Assembly: GCF_021654795.1 (NCBI RefSeq)
Contig: NZ_AP025344.1
Span: 2,418,501 to 2,482,500, forward strand
DNA from: Paenibacillus dendritiformis
GTDB lineage: Bacteria > Bacillota > Bacilli > Paenibacillales > Paenibacillaceae
DNA: 64,000 bases
Direction of reading: 5' to 3'
The position numbers and the translations under genes are program-made. Under the pieces are notes generated by a model. That model ran no database searches. It was not told where the DNA came from and saw nothing but the letters and a program-made list of their open reading frames with translations. Position 1 is the stretch's first letter. Every line of letters begins with the position of its first letter. Positions 17,634 to 25,614 of this stretch are shown piece by piece.

Positions 17634-17920
17634 CATTAACCGCATATCAGAAGACGATGATCGGGAGAGTACCGAACGTGGAGCCGTCAGCAGAGAGCCG
17701 GAACAGGTGGAAGCCGGCACGGCAGCGTCAGGGAAGCGGACCCGGGAGTTGAATGCCTGAACCGAATCCGCCGCGTACCATGGCGGAGTGTCGTGAAGTA
17801 GGGCATTCCGGCGCTGCCGTTATTCGGGAATAAGGGGAACCTGGCATTCGCATGCCCGGTTCAATGAGAGTGGTACCACGGATCCAATGCCTCCGTCTCT
17901 TTGCAGACGGGGGCTTTTTA
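17634..17920 (+). ncRNA. T-box riboswitch, arginine-specific
   Basis: The leader shows the ordered T-box landmarks: AGAGTA of stem I near 17665, an AGAGAGCCGG and GGTGGAAGCCGG apical pair near 17690-17720, and the specifier region with CGG (17737-17739) followed by ACC. The T-box AGAGTGGTACCACGG is near 17867-17881, and a competing terminator lies at 17889-17919. CGG is an arginine codon, which agrees with the downstream argS. Uncharged tRNA-Arg would stabilise the antiterminator and allow argS transcription. Confidence 0.88.
17889..17919 (+). terminator. T-box-controlled intrinsic terminator
   Basis: GCCTCCGTCT pairs with AGACGGGGGC around a short loop and is followed by TTTTT. Its 5' arm follows the T-box sequence, as expected for the terminator/antiterminator switch. 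Confidence 0.85.
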
Positions 17921-17954
17921 CTATTTTCATGAATAGGTAATGGAGGTTGTCGTC

Positions 17955-19676
17955 ATGTTAAAACACACTGCAGCCGAGCTGCTGCAACCATTCGTCCAAT
18001 TGCCGATGGAGGAACTGCTGCGCAGTCTGGAGCTGCCGCCGAAGCCGGAGCTGGGCGATTATGCTTATCCTTGCTTCCCGCTGGCGAAGCGGCGCAGACA
18101 GGCCCCGCATCAGATTGCGGCCGAGATCGCCGCGCAGGTGAATGAGCGGGGCCGTGACGGAGTCCGCGCCGAAGCGGCCGGCGGATACCTCAATCTGTTC
18201 TTCGATCCGGCCGTCCAGGCGCCGAAGCTGCTCGGACGCATGCTCCAGCCCGGCTACGGACGCTTGCAGATCGGAGCCGGCAAGCGGGTCGTTATTGACA
18301 TGTCGTCTCCGAATATCGCGAAGCCGTTCGGCATCGGGCATTTGCGCTCCACCGTCATCGGCAATGCACTGGCCAATCTGTATAAGCAGGCCGGGTACGA
18401 GGTGGAGAAGGTGAACCATCTCGGCGATTGGGGCACTCAATTCGGCAAGCTGATCGCGGCTTACCGGCATTGGGGCGATGAAGAGGCGCTGCGCCGCCAG
18501 CCGATCGAGGAGAGCCTGAAGCTGTATGTGAGATTCCACGAGGAAGCGGAGCGGCAGCCGGAGCTGGAGGACGAGGCGCGCGAATGGTTCCGCAAGCTGG
18601 AGCAGGGGGATGCGGAGACGCTGGCGTTATGGTCGTATTTCGTCGATGTGAGCATGGAGGAATTCAACCGGGTGTACGAGCGGCTGGGCGTTCAGTTCGA
18701 TCATGTGCTCGGCGAGAGCTTTTACAACGACAAGATGGGGGCGGTCGTGGAGCGGCTGACCGAACTTGGCCTGCTGGAAGAGAGCGACGGCGCCATGGTC
18801 GTCCGTCTCGATGAGGAAGGCATGCCGCCTTGTCTCATCCTGAAATCGAACGGCACGACAATCTATCCGACGCGCGATCTGGCTACGGCGATCTACCGGA
18901 AGGAAGTGATGGGCGCCGACAAGCTGCTGTATGTGGTCGGCGCGGAGCAACAGCTTCATTTCCGCCAAGTGTACGCGGTGCTTCGCAAGATGGGGTATGC
19001 TTGGGCGGAGGATTGCGAGCATGTCGCCTTTGGCTTGATGACCTTCAACGGCAAGAAAATGTCGACGCGAAGAGGCAAGGTCGTCTTTCTGGATGAGGTG
19101 TTGAATGAGGCGGTCGCCAAAGCGATGGCGATTGTCGAGGAAAAAAATCCGCAGTCCCCGGACAAAAAGGGCATCGCGGAGGCGATCGGGGTCGGAGCGA
19201 TCGTGTTCGGCGACGTGAAGAACAACCGGATGCTGAGCGTGGACTTCCAACTGGACGAGGCGCTGCGCTTCGAAGGGGAGACGGCCCCTTATATGCAGTA
19301 CACTTACGCGCGCACGCTGCGCCTGTTAGAGAAGGGGCAGGAGACGGATGTTGCGGGTGCACAGGATGAAGCCGCAGCAGCCGCTGCGCCGCTTCAAGGC
19401 CTGCATCTGTCCGGCCCGGAAGCATGGGCCTGCGTGAAGACCCTGTCCCAATTCGAGGAGACGCTCGCCGCCGCGGTCCTGCACAACGAGCCTTCGCTGT
19501 TCGTGCGCATGCTGCTGGAGGTGGCGAAGCAGTTCAACCGCTTCTATCATCATGAGCCGATTCTGGTCGACGATTCGGAAGCGAGAAGAACGAAGCTGGC
19601 GCTGACCGCCGCCGTCTCGAACGTGCTCCGCCAAGGGCTGCACATGATCGGAATTCAGACGCCCGCACGAATATAG
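17955..19676 (+). CDS. argS: Arginyl-tRNA synthetase
   Basis: A 573-residue class I aminoacyl-tRNA synthetase that charges tRNA-Arg. The HIGH-equivalent motif is SPNIAKPFGIGHLRST (about residues 116-131), and the KMSKS-like loop is KKMSTRRGKVV. A DALR anticodon-binding domain lies at the C-terminus. The ATG at 17955 has GGAGG eight bases upstream and is preferred over 17940, which lies in the ribosome-binding site. An arginine T-box precedes it. Such a leader suggests either the only, or a starvation-inducible second, ArgRS. Confidence 0.95.
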   Translation: MLKHTAAELLQPFVQLPMEELLRSLELPPKPELGDYAYPCFPLAKRRRQAPHQIAAEIAAQVNERGRDGVRAEAAGGYLNLFFDPAVQAPKLLGRMLQPGYGRLQIGAGKRVVIDMSSPNIAKPFGIGHLRSTVIGNALANLYKQAGYEVEKVNHLGDWGTQFGKLIAAYRHWGDEEALRRQPIEESLKLYVRFHEEAERQPELEDEAREWFRKLEQGDAETLALWSYFVDVSMEEFNRVYERLGVQFDHVLGESFYNDKMGAVVERLTELGLLEESDGAMVVRLDEEGMPPCLILKSNGTTIYPTRDLATAIYRKEVMGADKLLYVVGAEQQLHFRQVYAVLRKMGYAWAEDCEHVAFGLMTFNGKKMSTRRGKVVFLDEVLNEAVAKAMAIVEEKNPQSPDKKGIAEAIGVGAIVFGDVKNNRMLSVDFQLDEALRFEGETAPYMQYTYARTLRLLEKGQETDVAGAQDEAAAAAAPLQGLHLSGPEAWACVKTLSQFEETLAAAVLHNEPSLFVRMLLEVAKQFNRFYHHEPILVDDSEARRTKLALTAAVSNVLRQGLHMIGIQTPARI

Positions 19677-19697
19677 CGTTTGGGGCGATGCAGGTTA

Positions 19698-19727
19698 CGG
19701 GCCGCTTCCTCAATGAGGAGCGGCCCG
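19698..19727. terminator. Bidirectional hairpin after argS
   Basis: CGGGCCGCTTCCTC pairs with GAGGAGCGGCCCG with one bulged T and a 3-base loop. It lies between convergent argS and the Gln-rich small gene and can serve both. Confidence 0.7.
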
Positions 19728-19747
19728 ATACATGCGGGGAATCCGCC

Positions 19748-20080
19748 TTAGTAGGCGCGATTCGTGTAGGAGCTCGCCCCGTAGGACGGCTGAACATAGC
19801 TAAGGTTGGCGGCGCTTTGCATCGATTGCTCCATTTGCTGGCAGAGCTGGGTCACTTGCTGCATTTGCTGCATCGCCGTCTGATGGCCTTGCAGCGCCGT
19901 CTGGATAATTTGCACCGCTTGGCGCTCGCGCTGAGCCAGCTCTTCCAGGCGGGAAGCGTTTTGCTGCTCCTGCTGCATCAATTGCTGGTACATTTGCGAT
20001 GCTTGCTGCGTTTGGCGCATCATTTGAGCAATGATTTGCTCGCACTGATTGATTTGGGATGAGATAGATGTATTGTACAT
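19748..20080 (-). CDS. Glutamine-rich coiled-coil small protein
   Basis: A 110-residue protein with about a quarter Gln, predicted as a nearly continuous helix from residue 8 to 90, and a Tyr/Ser-rich tail (SYVQPSYGASSYTNRAY). AGGAGG precedes the ATG. The composition resembles small spore-coat or spore-associated proteins of Bacillales, but I do not recognise a named family. Monocistronic and convergent with argS. Confidence 0.7.
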   Translation of the reverse strand: MYNTSISSQINQCEQIIAQMMRQTQQASQMYQQLMQQEQQNASRLEELAQRERQAVQIIQTALQGHQTAMQQMQQVTQLCQQMEQSMQSAANLSYVQPSYGASSYTNRAY

Positions 20081-20254
20081 CGTGTGTTCCTCCTAAGTGT
20101 TGTTGATAGTTGCATACTTGGTTAGTGTTGCGCAAGCATGAGAAATTATGCATAAATCGAATTTTTTACCGTTTCCAATCCCCGTCCTCTATAATAACCT
20201 CAAGCTAACAGTCATCATGAGTTCGTTCATGACGAATATGGATGAAGGAATGGC

Positions 20255-20374
20255 ATGGAATCGACGATCCGCGTAGCGGAGGCGGGCGAGCTTCCGCTGT
20301 GCGAGAAGCCCCGGCTAACTGAACAGGAACCGCTTGGCTTGATTTACAGCCCGCCTAAGATCAGACCCCCATGA
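20255..20374 (+). CDS. Putative 39-residue small protein
   Basis: An open frame starting MESTIRVAEAGELPLCEK and ending in the proline-rich IYSPPKIRPP. An AAGGA lies five bases before the ATG. The stop codon abuts a strong hairpin at 20374. This arrangement, a ribosome-binding site then a short frame then an immediate terminator, supports a real gene, but there is no homology evidence. It has one Cys and no membrane segment. Confidence 0.45.
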   Translation: MESTIRVAEAGELPLCEKPRLTEQEPLGLIYSPPKIRPP

Positions 20375-20416
20375 ATCACCCGCTGTCCCGTAAGGGAAGG
20401 CGGGTGATTGCCTTTC
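20374..20416. terminator. Intrinsic terminator
   Basis: AATCACCCGC (20374-20383) pairs with GCGGGTGATT (20400-20409). The loop holds an inner CCC/GGG stem, and a short pyrimidine-rich tail (GCCTTTC) follows. It sits between the small ORF and the convergent CorA-like gene. Confidence 0.7.
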
Positions 20417-20438
20417 TAGGCGGAAGAAGATTATCCGT

Positions 20439-21941
20439 TTACGAGTCCCGGCGCCGCTGCAGTTCCTTGAACAGATGCCAGAGCGCGGAGACGGCCAGCG
20501 TGATGCTGACGGCGATTCCCGAAAAAATAACGCCCATCGCTAAATATTCGAAAAAAGAATATTCGGATAACCGCTTCCATTTCATCGGGTACTCCAAGTC
20601 GTCGATGATCTGATTCATCCCGTATATCCCGCTAATGACCGTGTAAATAGTCAGTATCTGCAGCATATAGCCGGAGCGGCGGCCCGTTGTATTCGCCTGG
20701 AATTCATACAGATCCGACAGAGTTCGCTTGACATCATTCAGCAGCGCATCATTCCCGTATTGTTCGCGGATGAGGCAGAAAATATCGCGCAATTGCGATT
20801 CCGCTGCCATCTCGCGGAAGTAATATTTAGAGGAGAAGAGCGTAATGTCGCGGATCAGTTCCTTGACCGTATCCTCGTTCTTGCCCACCTGAAGATGGAC
20901 ATGCTGGTTGGATAGCTTCAGCAATACGATTTTATGAAATAAGTTCAATATAAAAGCATAATAATACCGGCCATACATCTCGTTGGCCAATTCGGCGGCT
21001 ACCTCCTCGGAAGCATTTGTCATGCAGCTCAGCACATGCTCATCGACGATGTAATAGGTGTGAGGCGCCCAACGAGTATAGGTGCGCGCGGCGGTATAGG
21101 CCTTCACATAGCCAAGATCGCTTGCCCGGATGAACGGGTTGCCGGCCTCATCGATTCCGTTCAGCTTCGCGGAGCGGAACAAATCGGACGCATGAATCGA
21201 TTGTCGGTCTCCCGACTCAAGCGCGTAGAAGCCGATAGTGAACATGCGCTCGTTAATGAGAAAAGGAAGTTTCTCGAAGGCTCCGGACGGCTGATCCTCC
21301 CGTTCGATCCAATCGAACAGACCCGGTGTCAGTTCCTTGCTCATGAATTCGCGCGTCTCCCGATAAGTGCTGCCTGTATCCAAGGAATGGATGAAGGAGC
21401 GCCGATCATTCAACTCCCGGTTCTGAAGCGAACGGAAGCGCTTGGCGAATTCAAGGGCATGGCTCAGATAGCAGGTATCCTGCACCTCGGTGCGAATCGT
21501 AACCAGCGCTACGTCAAACGGACACAGAATAACGTCGACCGACCGGATGACGGCCTGCAGCTTGGCATATGCCATTTGGAACAAGCAGAGTGTCCCGAAG
21601 GTTTTGGAATAGCGCTGGAAGCCTTCCCGGTCCGGCAGAGAATCCGGAAACAAAATATAGTTCGTGTAGGGCAAAAACATGCTTTCCATCAAATGATGGG
21701 ACACTGCATGATGAGGCCCGTAAAAAGCGGTCTCCTGCGAGGAATCAGACAAGCAAAACGGGACAAACCCTTCATGCAGCAGCTGCGTCTCCACACTTGC
21801 GAAGGCCGTCTTTTTCATTGAAAAGGGAAAAATAAATTGATGCAATGCGGTATTCAATGTTTTCTCATCTAACGGAATGCTCTGCATAGGCCGTACGCAC
21901 CACCTGTTCACATAGATTGAGCGATAATAACCTTCCAGCAT
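20439..21941 (-). CDS. CorA-like membrane protein
   Basis: A 500-residue protein whose last 110 residues look like the CorA Mg/Co/Ni transporter end: a long helix, a hydrophobic segment (YMLQILTIYTVISGIYGMN), the GMN signature loop, and a second hydrophobic helix (GVIFSGIAVSITLAVSALWHLF). The 380-residue cytoplasmic part has no recognisable motif and is longer than in standard CorA (about 320 in total). The start is uncertain. ATG 21941 lacks a good ribosome-binding site, and Met at 21887 is an alternative. It is divergent from the TetR gene. Transport of a divalent cation is inferred only. Confidence 0.6.
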   Translation of the reverse strand: MLEGYYRSIYVNRWCVRPMQSIPLDEKTLNTALHQFIFPFSMKKTAFASVETQLLHEGFVPFCLSDSSQETAFYGPHHAVSHHLMESMFLPYTNYILFPDSLPDREGFQRYSKTFGTLCLFQMAYAKLQAVIRSVDVILCPFDVALVTIRTEVQDTCYLSHALEFAKRFRSLQNRELNDRRSFIHSLDTGSTYRETREFMSKELTPGLFDWIEREDQPSGAFEKLPFLINERMFTIGFYALESGDRQSIHASDLFRSAKLNGIDEAGNPFIRASDLGYVKAYTAARTYTRWAPHTYYIVDEHVLSCMTNASEEVAAELANEMYGRYYYAFILNLFHKIVLLKLSNQHVHLQVGKNEDTVKELIRDITLFSSKYYFREMAAESQLRDIFCLIREQYGNDALLNDVKRTLSDLYEFQANTTGRRSGYMLQILTIYTVISGIYGMNQIIDDLEYPMKWKRLSEYSFFEYLAMGVIFSGIAVSITLAVSALWHLFKELQRRRDS

Positions 21942-21985
21942 TATTTACACCGGAATGACGCCATTGAACACGCGGGCGCAAAGCC

Positions 21986-22014
21986 TTGACAATCAAACTC
22001 GAATGTGAAAAAAT
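21986..22014 (+). promoter_or_regulatory. Probable promoter of the tetR-SMR operon
   Basis: A consensus TTGACA at 21986-21991 is followed 17 bp later by a weak AAAAAT. The palindromic operator begins directly after it, so repressor binding would block RNA polymerase. Confidence 0.55.
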
Positions 22015-22032
22015 CTAACTAACGTTAGTTAG
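22015..22032. promoter_or_regulatory. TetR-family operator, perfect 18-bp palindrome
   Basis: CTAACTAACGTTAGTTAG is identical to its reverse complement and lies between the promoter and the TetR start. It is the expected autoregulatory site controlling the regulator and the two efflux subunits. Confidence 0.85.
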
Positions 22033-22056
22033 GTAAATGAATTGGAGGTATTACTT

Positions 22057-22635
22057 ATGACGGCCAGTCGTATTTTGGAAGCTGCGTTGGAGCATTTCGC
22101 CGAGAGCGGATACGAAGGAGCCGCTCTGTCCGATATTGCCCGTCAAGTCGGTATTCGAACGCCTTCGATTTACGCGCATTTCAAGAACAAGGATGATCTA
22201 TTCTTAAGTGTCATCGACAAGGCGGTCGCCGATCAATTGGAGCGGTTGAGGGATTATTTCGCTCAGCAGGGGGAGCGGAAACCAATTGGGGATCAACTGT
22301 ATGGCCTGATTATCGATTACGAGGAACGATATCAGAACGACAGCCGCGTGAAGTTCCTGCTTCGCATGATGTTCTTTCCCCCGCCGCCGCTGCTGGACCC
22401 GGTTATGGAGCGGGTTAATGGTTATCTGGACGAGATGGAACGCCTGCTGGCCGAAGTCTGTGAACAAGGAATGGCGAGAGGGCAGCTGGCCAAGCTCGAG
22501 GTGCACACCGTCACGTCCGCCTTCATGTGCTTGCTGGACGGGGTGCTGGTGGAAATGCTGCTTGGGGGGCCGGTGCGTTTCAAAAAGAGACTGGAAGCGT
22601 CGTGGACGATGTTCCGGCGCAGCATCGCTCCGTAA
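22057..22635 (+). CDS. TetR-family regulator of SMR efflux pair
   Basis: A 192-residue repressor. The N-terminal helix-turn-helix reads ILEAALEHFAESGYEGAALSDIA with GIRTPSIYAHFKNKDDLF. The C-terminal part is a ligand-binding helical domain. The ATG at 22057 has GGAGGT seven bases upstream. Its gene order with two SMR genes matches the yvdTSR operon of Bacillus subtilis. It presumably responds to a cationic compound and acts on the palindrome at 22015. Confidence 0.88.
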   Translation: MTASRILEAALEHFAESGYEGAALSDIARQVGIRTPSIYAHFKNKDDLFLSVIDKAVADQLERLRDYFAQQGERKPIGDQLYGLIIDYEERYQNDSRVKFLLRMMFFPPPPLLDPVMERVNGYLDEMERLLAEVCEQGMARGQLAKLEVHTVTSAFMCLLDGVLVEMLLGGPVRFKKRLEASWTMFRRSIAP

Positions 22636-22700
22636 TCGGGCGGCGGTGAAGTGGATAAGCCATGCTACGTAGAGAGACGGGCAACAGGAGAGGTGAGAGT

Positions 22701-23042
22701 ATGAATATTCATTGGATCAAAGTATTTATCGCTGCTTTTTTTGAAGTATTTTGGGTGATTGGCTTGAAGCATGCCAGCAATGTATGGGAATGGATAGGCA
22801 CCATAATTGCCATCCTCATCAGCTTCTATGTCATGATCATGGCGGGGAAGAGGCTGCCGGTCGGCACCGTATACGCGGTGTTCGTCGGTCTGGGGACCGC
22901 TGGAACGGTCTTCTCCGATATTGTCTTCTTCGGCGAACCGTTCAGCGTGCCGAAGGTTCTTCTTATTCTCTTGCTCCTCGGCGGGGTAATCGGCCTGAAA
23001 ATGGTTACGAAGGAGAAGGATAAGGAAGGAGCTGAGGCTTAA
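22701..23042 (+). CDS. SMR-family efflux subunit, Gdx/YkkC/YvdS type
   Basis: A 113-residue four-helix small multidrug resistance protein. The essential TM1 glutamate lies in [15 protein letters not shown], a pattern close to Gdx (SugE) guanidinium exporters. Met 22701 follows AGGAGAGGTG. The stop overlaps the next start (TAATG). A charged KEKDKE tail is typical of the longer partner in paired SMRs. No guanidine riboswitch is visible, and control is by the TetR protein instead. Confidence 0.88.
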   Translation: MNIHWIKVFIAAFFEVFWVIGLKHASNVWEWIGTIIAILISFYVMIMAGKRLPVGTVYAVFVGLGTAGTVFSDIVFFGEPFSVPKVLLILLLLGGVIGLKMVTKEKDKEGAEA

Positions 23043-23356
23043 TGGCATGGATCTCGCTGCTGTTGGCAGGGATATGTGAAATGGTTGGCGTAACGATGAT
23101 TAACAAATTCCATGCGGAAAAAACATGGCAATCCGTAATATACATGATGATTGGGTTCGGAGCGAGCTTTGCCTTCTTGGCTTTTGCCATGGAGACGCTG
23201 CCGATGGGGACAGCCTATGCGATTTGGACCGGTATCGGCGCATCGGGCGGCGCCATTGTCGGCATGCTGGCCTACGGGGAATCGAAGGATTGGAAGAGGA
23301 TTGTCTTTATTTGCATGGTGTTGGGAGCAGCCATCGGCTTGAAGCTTGTATCGTGA
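23042..23356 (+). CDS. SMR-family efflux subunit, YkkD/YvdR type
   Basis: A 104-residue partner of the upstream SMR protein, translationally coupled by a 1-base overlap. The TM1 glutamate is in GICEMVGVTMINKFH. Four hydrophobic helices span the whole protein. Paired SMR proteins act as antiparallel heterodimers exporting small cations (guanidinium or quaternary ammonium) against protons. Confidence 0.88.
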   Translation: MAWISLLLAGICEMVGVTMINKFHAEKTWQSVIYMMIGFGASFAFLAFAMETLPMGTAYAIWTGIGASGGAIVGMLAYGESKDWKRIVFICMVLGAAIGLKLVS

Positions 23357-23400
23357 TCGATTGTAATAATATCAATGCAGCGCCAGCGTGCGCTGCAGCT

Positions 23401-23436
23401 AATCCCGGCCGGGTGGCCGGGATTATTTGTTGTTTT
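23401..23436 (+). terminator. Terminator of the SMR operon
   Basis: AATCCCGGCC (23401-23410) and GGCCGGGATT (23415-23424) form a perfect 10-bp stem with a GGGT loop, followed by a T-rich tail. Confidence 0.88.
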
Positions 23437-23734
23437 GCGCCCGGTTCGGTCGTTGTGCGGCTCTTTATTCCGCTATCCCCTTCACTCAGCAGCCAGAATT
23501 TATCACGTTACAGGGAAAAAGCCAATAGGGAGCATCGTATCCTTTCCGTTTGTCGATCAGGTGGGGTACTCTGCCAGCTCTCTTGTGCTCATTATCCCGT
23601 TGCGTCAGAAGCATGGAAAAAGCGGAGATCAGGACTCAATTAGGCGGTTGTGCGCGACTCTATCCATAGACGATCAGACTTGTTTTTTTCTCATAGAGGA
23701 ACCTCCTCCTGATTTTGAAGAATTTGATTATTTG
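23437..23734. other. Gene-free stretch with single repeat copies
   Basis: No credible gene. Two minus-strand single copies of the GGGATAG core are present: the complements of CTGAGTGAAGGGGATAGCGG near 23470-23490 and CTGACGCAACGGGATAATGA near 23590-23610. Confidence 0.5.
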
Positions 23735-24022
23735 CTAACGGAATGGGATAGCGACCCAAAGGCACGCTGACGGAACGGGATAGTGAAGCAAAGGGCTGCT
23801 GACGGAACGGGATAGTGAAGCAAAGGGCTGCTGACGGAATGGGATAGCGGGGCAAAGGCATACTGATGGAACGGGATAGCGGGGCAAAGGCATGCTGACG
23901 GAATGGGATATCGACGCAAAGGGCTGCTGACGGAATGGGATAGCGGGGCAAAGGCATACTGATGGAACGGGATAGCGACGCAAAGGGCTACTAACGGAAC
24001 AGGGGATATCAGTATAAAGGCT
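23735..24022. repeat. Tandem 32-bp repeat, nine copies, GGGATAGYGA core
   Basis: Nine units of exactly 32 bp begin CTGACGGAAYGGGATAGYGA and end CAAAGGSYTR. Two tail variants alternate (GAAGCAAAGGGCTG and GGGGCAAAGGCATR), so the array has a higher-order pattern. The last unit is degenerate. The minus-strand repetitive peptides (PIPSACLCPAIPF-like) are probably not translated, because the unit length breaks the frame and no ribosome-binding site is seen. Confidence 0.9.
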
Positions 24023-24165
24023 CGAAAACGAGAACAGATGAGAACGCAGTGTGAACATGATAAGAACGTAAGAAGGATGCGAAGAAAAATTTGGTTACTG
24101 GCAAACTTTTTCCTTGGCTTATGAATCTATTAAGTAGGTACATAAATTAAGGAGGAAATCATACG

Positions 24166-24888
24166 ATGGCATCCTATCGCAAAATGAGTCCCATGTTGGC
24201 AATATTGTGCATGCTGATCGCGACATCGCCAGCGGGCGGCTATGCCGCCCTGGTTGCGCCTGCAGCGGCGGATCAGAGGGGCGCGGATGTAGAGATAAAG
24301 CCGGAGCAATTGGATAAGGGAATTTTGAAAAAGTTAGATAGATTATTCCAGGAATTGTCCGGTTCGACAGAGACGAAAATGTCGTGGACAAGTGTAAGCT
24401 TAGGACCTGACGGGCTGTACTTTCTGTCGGACGCGGAAGGGAATCAGGCGCAGGTGACGGGTCAGGCGGGGGAAGTATCCATGGCGATCCTGCATATGAA
24501 GGCAGAGCAAGTCGGAGAGGCATTCAGGTCGGCGGCTGCCCAGGCGGTGAAGGAACTGGATCCGGCACAGAACGTTACATTCAATCATGCGCAGCGTACC
24601 TGCCGCACCGGACGCAAGGTGGTTACTTCTTTGGGCGGAAATGCGTTTTCAGTAACTTTTGATGGCGGCGATGTCTCGAGTATTAATTTGACGTATTCTT
24701 ATGCGAATATGCCTCAAGCGGTAAAAGCGGGAACCCAGCGCCTGCTCAGGGTATTGGGCAACCAGACTTTTTGCGTCGAAAAAGCGGTGATGTACTCCGC
24801 CCAGAATAAGCTGGAGTGGAGGCTCGAGGCAAGAAATAACCGCACCAAAAAACGTGTTCTTATCTCGATCAACGCCAGCTTTTCATAA
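24166..24888 (+). CDS. Secreted protein of unknown function
   Basis: A 240-residue protein with a signal peptide (MLAILCMLIATSPAGGYAALVAPAAA, cleavage near residue 33-35). The start follows AAGGAGGAAATC. The mature part alternates charged helices and beta segments. It has two cysteines in the C-terminal half (CRTG and FCVEK) that could form a disulfide. I do not recognise the family. Monocistronic, followed by a terminator. Confidence 0.7.
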   Translation: MASYRKMSPMLAILCMLIATSPAGGYAALVAPAAADQRGADVEIKPEQLDKGILKKLDRLFQELSGSTETKMSWTSVSLGPDGLYFLSDAEGNQAQVTGQAGEVSMAILHMKAEQVGEAFRSAAAQAVKELDPAQNVTFNHAQRTCRTGRKVVTSLGGNAFSVTFDGGDVSSINLTYSYANMPQAVKAGTQRLLRVLGNQTFCVEKAVMYSAQNKLEWRLEARNNRTKKRVLISINASFS

Positions 24889-24975
24889 CGTTATCGTATA
24901 CACTTCGAGTTTTATCGCTTCGATATGAAACGGAACAGCGGAACGATATCGTAAAAACAGAAAAAGGTTGGATTG

Positions 24976-25015
24976 GCCGGCCTGTAAGCACGCTGCTTGC
25001 AGGCCGGCTTTTCGT
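24976..25015 (+). terminator. Intrinsic terminator
   Basis: GCCGGCCTGTAAGCA and TGCTTGCAGGCCGGC form a 15-bp stem around CGC, followed by TTTTCGTT. Confidence 0.9.
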
Positions 25016-25155
25016 TGCATCTGCCTATTTCGGTCACTATTTGCGTATACGCGTACATAAATAATAGAGAGGAGTATTCGAGAAGCGGATTTCGGCGCAG
25101 GCAGGCTGCAGGATTCGACGCCTCCAGCAAGATGCAGCGACGGGAGGAATGCTTA

Positions 25156-25323
25156 GTGATTGGTTTTTTGATCTGGGTGCTGAGTTGGGTATGCCTGTTC
25201 TGGATATGGGGGGAAGCGACGCAGCGCAAGGGGAAGCAGGTCGGCTGCTTGTGGGCGATCGTCGTCTTTTTGCTTGGCCCGCTGGGCATCATTTTATATC
25301 TGATTCTTCGCCAAGTTGACTAG
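25156..25323 (+). CDS. Small two-helix membrane protein
   Basis: A 55-residue protein from a GTG with GGGAGGAA seven bases upstream. It has two hydrophobic helices (FLIWVLSWVCLFWIWG and VGCLWAIVVFLLGPLGIILYLI) joined by a basic loop. The GPLGIILYLILR ending resembles the PLDc_N-type small membrane domain. A longer frame from 24997 runs through the preceding terminator and is not used. Function unknown. Confidence 0.65.
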   Translation: MIGFLIWVLSWVCLFWIWGEATQRKGKQVGCLWAIVVFLLGPLGIILYLILRQVD

Positions 25324-25369
25324 CAGACGGACTATAGGAAGAAGCATCTGGAAAAGCATATCGGGAAGA

Positions 25370-25419
25370 AGAACTGTCCCCTGTCTCACGATGAGGCGCC
25401 GGAGATAGTTCTTTTTTTG
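25370..25419 (+). terminator. Intrinsic terminator
   Basis: AGAACTGTC (25370-25378) pairs with GATAGTTCT (25404-25412), with one G-T pair, and is followed by seven T residues. Confidence 0.75.
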
Positions 25420-25614
25420 TTCGGGATGCCGGTTTATCATGTTCAGGTTTTGCAAAAAAGCGAATACGGGCTTGATGGAGCGGGCGGGGCGTGGTACGCT
25501 GGCTTTGTTTTTGTTAATCGTAATAATTACTAATAATTCGGAATGGTATGGGACAAGTTCTCCATTCGGCCTTGCCGTTCCGGAGAGCAGCCGCAATAGG
25601 GGAGGTAACTTTTT

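Noticed and set aside
23691..24058. Minus-strand frames with PIPSACLCPAIPF repeats
   Set aside because: They arise from the 32-bp repeat array in all frames, without start signals.
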